Positions 62,057 through 64,000 of a stretch of 64,000 bases of DNA are shown here, piece after piece. Both the position numbers and the translations under genes were made by a program. The stretch spans positions 7,298 to 71,297 of the forward strand of contig JANMAT010000055.1 in the NCBI GenBank assembly GCA_031359995.1. Direction: 5' to 3'. The DNA comes from JANMAT01 sp031359995. Its GTDB lineage: Bacteria > Actinomycetota > Acidimicrobiia > Acidimicrobiales > Ilumatobacteraceae. The notes beneath the pieces are model-generated. The model was given only the letters and a program-made list of their open reading frames with translations. It did not search any database and had not been told where the DNA came from. Every line of letters begins with the position of its first letter. The first letter of the stretch is position 1.

Positions 62057-62795
62057 GGTTCTTGCCGATGGGCGGGTGCTTCACCAGCGCCTGCACCGCG
62101 CGCGACATGGGCACGAGCACCTTGGCGAACAGCGACGTGCTCGTGCCGCCCAACGACTGCACACCGAGGACGCGATAGGCCAGCCAGTACGGCACCAGGC
62201 CCATGACATCGAAGTAGCCGACGTCGTCGACCCGGAAACCGCCGGCAGTGATGTTGGCCACCAGCTCGGCCTTGCGGTACCGGCGGTAGTGGCCGCTCTT
62301 GCGGTCGAGCGTGCCGTAGATGCCGGGTACGGCGGGCACGAAGATGCAGAGCCGACCGCCGGGCGCGCACAGGTCGTGGGCCTGGCGCACCTCGGCCACG
62401 TCGTCGCGGATGTGCTCGAGCACGTTCACGTAGACGAGCGCGTCGAAGGTGCCGGCCGCCTCGCCGAGCAGCTCGGTGCTGGTGATCTGGCGGGCGGTGA
62501 AGCCATGGCTGCGCCCGGCGTCGGCCAGGCGGGGGAACAGGTTGGCCGCGGGCTCGATGGCGGTCACCGTGACGTCCGGGTCGCGGGCGAGGCGGGTGGC
62601 GACGGTGCCGATGCCGGCGCCCACTTCGAGCACGTTGCCCTGCACGGAACCGGCGAAGGACTCGACGATCCAGTCGAAGAACGAATCGGCGGTGGCGAGG
62701 TGCTCCAGCTCGGCCTCGGCACCGAACTCGGAGCCGATGTGGTCGCCCTGCTCGGCGAACTCGGCGACGCGTCGGGTGCGGAACTGGAAGGCCAT
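62028..62795 (-). CDS. Class I SAM-dependent methyltransferase
   Basis: A 255-residue methyltransferase. VLEVGAGIGTVATRL is motif I (about 54-68), VTAIEP the second strand, ALVYVNVLEHIRDD motif II/III, and CAPGGRLCIFVPAVPGIYGTLDRKSGHYRRYRKAEL follows; the GHYRRY block is common in methyltransferases encoded beside GT2 genes. The C-terminal 70 residues include a hydrophobic stretch that may lie on the membrane. Substrate unknown. Start ATG 62795 follows GAGG at a distance. Pairing with the DUF2079 protein in glycan or lipid modification is inferred. Confidence 0.85.
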   Translation of the reverse strand: MAFQFRTRRVAEFAEQGDHIGSEFGAEAELEHLATADSFFDWIVESFAGSVQGNVLEVGAGIGTVATRLARDPDVTVTAIEPAANLFPRLADAGRSHGFTARQITSTELLGEAAGTFDALVYVNVLEHIRDDVAEVRQAHDLCAPGGRLCIFVPAVPGIYGTLDRKSGHYRRYRKAELVANITAGGFRVDDVGYFDVMGLVPYWLAYRVLGVQSLGGTSTSLFAKVLVPMSRAVQALVKHPPIGKNLILTATRVP

Positions 62796-62892
62796 GAGAG
62801 CCTCGAAGGGTACCGCCTGACCGAACTGATGACCCGGCGGCACCGATCCGGTGCGTTCACGCCCTCGGTTGCGCCCGGTGGGCCAGGTTGGG

Positions 62893-63420
62893 TCAGCCGG
62901 CGACGTCCCAGAGGTGGTGCAGGGGGTCGTGCAGGAGGTAGCGGGTGAACGACTCGATCGTGAACGTCGCCCCGTCGCTGCGGGCCCCGGTGCGGGTCCA
63001 ATCGGACACGCCGCCGTACGTGGCGGCCAACGCGTCGGCGTTGGCGCGGAGGTCACGGGCGACCGCGGCCGGGTCCTGGCGGTCGTAGCGGTCCTCGACC
63101 GCGGTGGCGTCCTGGTCCCAGTTGGCGAAGCGGGCGTCGTCGTCGGCGAGCATCTGCTGCAGGCGACCGTCGAAGATCCGGAACACGTCGCGTACGTGGC
63201 AGCCGTACTCCAGCGCTGACCACACCGTGGGGGCCGGCCGCGTTCGGGCGTCAGGTCGAGCGAGCACCGCTTCCCAGCGGCGGGCGTTGTCGTCCAGGGC
63301 GGCCCCGATCGCGCCGACATCGAAGGACCTCGCGTCGAACCCGCAGTCGGGGCACGTGGCCTCCAGCACCCAGGTCCAGCTCTTCGTCTCCGGCTCGATG
63401 GCCGCGGGCAGTTCGCTCAT
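62893..63420 (-). CDS. DinB/YfiT-like putative metalloenzyme
   Basis: A 175-residue four-helix-bundle protein of the DinB superfamily. SALEYGCHVRDVFRIFDGRLQQML carries the first His and DPLHHLWDV the last His pair, the expected metal ligands. Actinobacterial members act as mycothiol-dependent transferases or have unknown roles. CPDC near residues 24-27 is an additional Cys pair. ATG 63420 has TACCGT 7 bases upstream. Confidence 0.84.
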   Translation of the reverse strand: MSELPAAIEPETKSWTWVLEATCPDCGFDARSFDVGAIGAALDDNARRWEAVLARPDARTRPAPTVWSALEYGCHVRDVFRIFDGRLQQMLADDDARFANWDQDATAVEDRYDRQDPAAVARDLRANADALAATYGGVSDWTRTGARSDGATFTIESFTRYLLHDPLHHLWDVAG

Positions 63421-63427
63421 GCCGGCG

Positions 63428-63433
63428 ACGGTA
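63428..63433 (-). promoter_or_regulatory. Putative -10 element of the DinB-like gene
   Basis: On the minus strand TACCGT lies 7 bases before ATG 63420. Confidence 0.45.
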
Positions 63434-63471
63434 CCGAACCCGGTCAGCTCACCGCGGCCGGAAAACGACCA

Positions 63472-63497
63472 ACGGCCAGCACGTGGGTGCTGGCCGT
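63472..63497 (-). terminator. Hairpin terminator after rpsJ
   Basis: A perfect 11-bp inverted repeat (63472-63482 with 63487-63497) with a 4-base loop lies 28 bases after the rpsJ stop. Downstream on the minus strand the sequence TTGGTCGTTTTCC is moderately T-rich. It should end the tuf-rpsJ transcript before the DinB-like gene. Confidence 0.75.
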
Positions 63498-63525
63498 CGG
63501 ACAGTTCCTGCAGGAACGCCGGAGA

Positions 63526-63840
63526 TCAGGCGTTCTGGATCTTGATCTCGATGTCGACGCCGGCCGGGAGCTCGATGCGCTGGAGCGAGTCGATGGTCTT
63601 GGCCGTCGGGTTCACGATGTCGATGAGGCGCTTGTGCACGCGCATCTCGAAGTGCTCGCGGCTGTCCTTGTACTTGTGCGGCGAGCGGATGACGGTGAAG
63701 CGGTGCTTGTCGGTCGGCAGCGGGATCGGGCCCCGGACCTTGGCGTTTGTGCGCAGCACGGTTTCGACGATCTTCTTCGTCGACGTGTCGATGATCTCGT
63801 GATCGTACGCCTTGAGACGGATGCGAATGCTCTGAGCCAT
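63526..63840 (-). CDS. rpsJ: 30S ribosomal protein S10
   Basis: A 104-residue S10 (NusE). IRIRLKAYDHEIIDTSTKKIVETVLRTNAKVRGPIPLPT and RSPHKYKDSREHFEMRVHKRLIDI are diagnostic. It serves in the 30S head and in NusG/NusB-mediated antitermination. It follows tuf by 17 bases. It is normally followed at once by rplC, but here a terminator and four other genes intervene. Confidence 0.98.
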   Translation of the reverse strand: MAQSIRIRLKAYDHEIIDTSTKKIVETVLRTNAKVRGPIPLPTDKHRFTVIRSPHKYKDSREHFEMRVHKRLIDIVNPTAKTIDSLQRIELPAGVDIEIKIQNA

Positions 63841-63857
63841 GGTGTCGTATCAGCCAA

Positions 63858-64000
63858 TCACTTGAGGATCTTGGTGACGCGGCCGGCGCCCACGGTACGG
63901 CCGCCCTCGCGGATGGCGAAACGCAGACCCTCATCCATCGCGATCGGCTTCCCCAACTCGACCGTCATCACGATGTTGTCACCCGGCATCACCATCTCCG
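63858..64000 (-). CDS. tuf: Elongation factor Tu, C-terminal end (cut by window edge)
   Basis: Only the last 46 residues are present: MVMPGDNIVMTVELGKPIAMDEGL, then RFAIREGGRTVGAGRVTKILK and the stop. This is the third beta-barrel domain of EF-Tu, which carries aminoacyl-tRNA to the ribosome. It is upstream of rpsJ on the same strand. Identity is certain from this signature end. Confidence 0.96.
   Translation of the reverse strand, partial: EMVMPGDNIVMTVELGKPIAMDEGLRFAIREGGRTVGAGRVTKILK

Overview
This 64 kb window is a high-GC bacterial chromosome segment. The gene content and order point to an actinobacterium, and I infer the class Acidimicrobiia. The minus strand carries a long housekeeping block in the usual actinobacterial order: tuf (partial), rpsJ, then rplC through rplO-secY-adk-map-infA-rpmJ-rpsM-rpsK-rpsD-rpoA-rplQ-truA-rplM-rpsI-glmM, a GlmS-like gene, acpS, nnr, alr, an uracil-DNA glycosylase, tsaE-tsaB-rimI-tsaD, then dus, maf, groES-groEL and finally the start of guaA. 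The taxonomic call is inference; no rRNA or tRNA gene was seen.

Layout. 1-1.2 kb: guaA (cut by the window edge) and a divergent pair of small genes, one of them RelE/ParE-like. 1.2-6.8 kb: a surface-glycan type locus (methyltransferase, GT-C-like membrane protein, SDR epimerase, DegT aminotransferase, GT2 transferase) closed by a hairpin terminator. 6.9-7.2 kb: a less GC-rich island with no convincing gene. 7.2-15.6 kb: assorted genes (alpha/beta hydrolase, two NUDIX enzymes, a LamG-like surface protein, a secreted Ala/Pro-rich protein, an aromatic-amino-acid-type decarboxylase, a lipoprotein and two membrane proteins). 15.7-17.8 kb: groES-groEL under two tandem CIRCE operators. 17.8-20.3 kb: two overlapping family III CoA-transferases. 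20.3-21.5 kb: a gene graveyard with a relaxase fragment, an IS110-type transposase fragment and two broken minus-strand genes. 21.5-26.1 kb: maf, dus, a CPBP protease, a YihY/BrkB membrane protein and an amidohydrolase. 26.1-32.1 kb: the tRNA t6A and cell-wall block. 32.1-36 kb: an ABC exporter and a CLC-type channel inserted on the opposite strand. 36-58.9 kb: acpS, the giant GlmS-like gene, glmM and the ribosomal/secY/rpoA superoperon. 59.1-63.4 kb: four unrelated genes lying between rplC and rpsJ. 63.5-64 kb: rpsJ and the 3' end of tuf.

How it works together. The minus-strand block makes ribosomes, RNA polymerase alpha, the SecY channel, the amino-sugar precursor for peptidoglycan (GlmS-like, GlmM), D-alanine (Alr), t6A-modified tRNA (TsaB/D/E) and chaperonin. 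Most genes inside the block overlap by one or four bases, so translational coupling is likely. Many genes outside it show a TANNNT hexamer exactly 6 or 7 bases before the start codon, the layout of leaderless transcription.

Most notable: a 1138-residue GlmS-like protein in place of a canonical GlmS; ribosomal protein L22 with a long C-terminal extension holding a His-Asp repeat and a sunset-like domain; rpsJ split from the S10 operon with its own terminator; the tandem CIRCE elements; and the fossil mobile elements at 20.3-20.7 kb.
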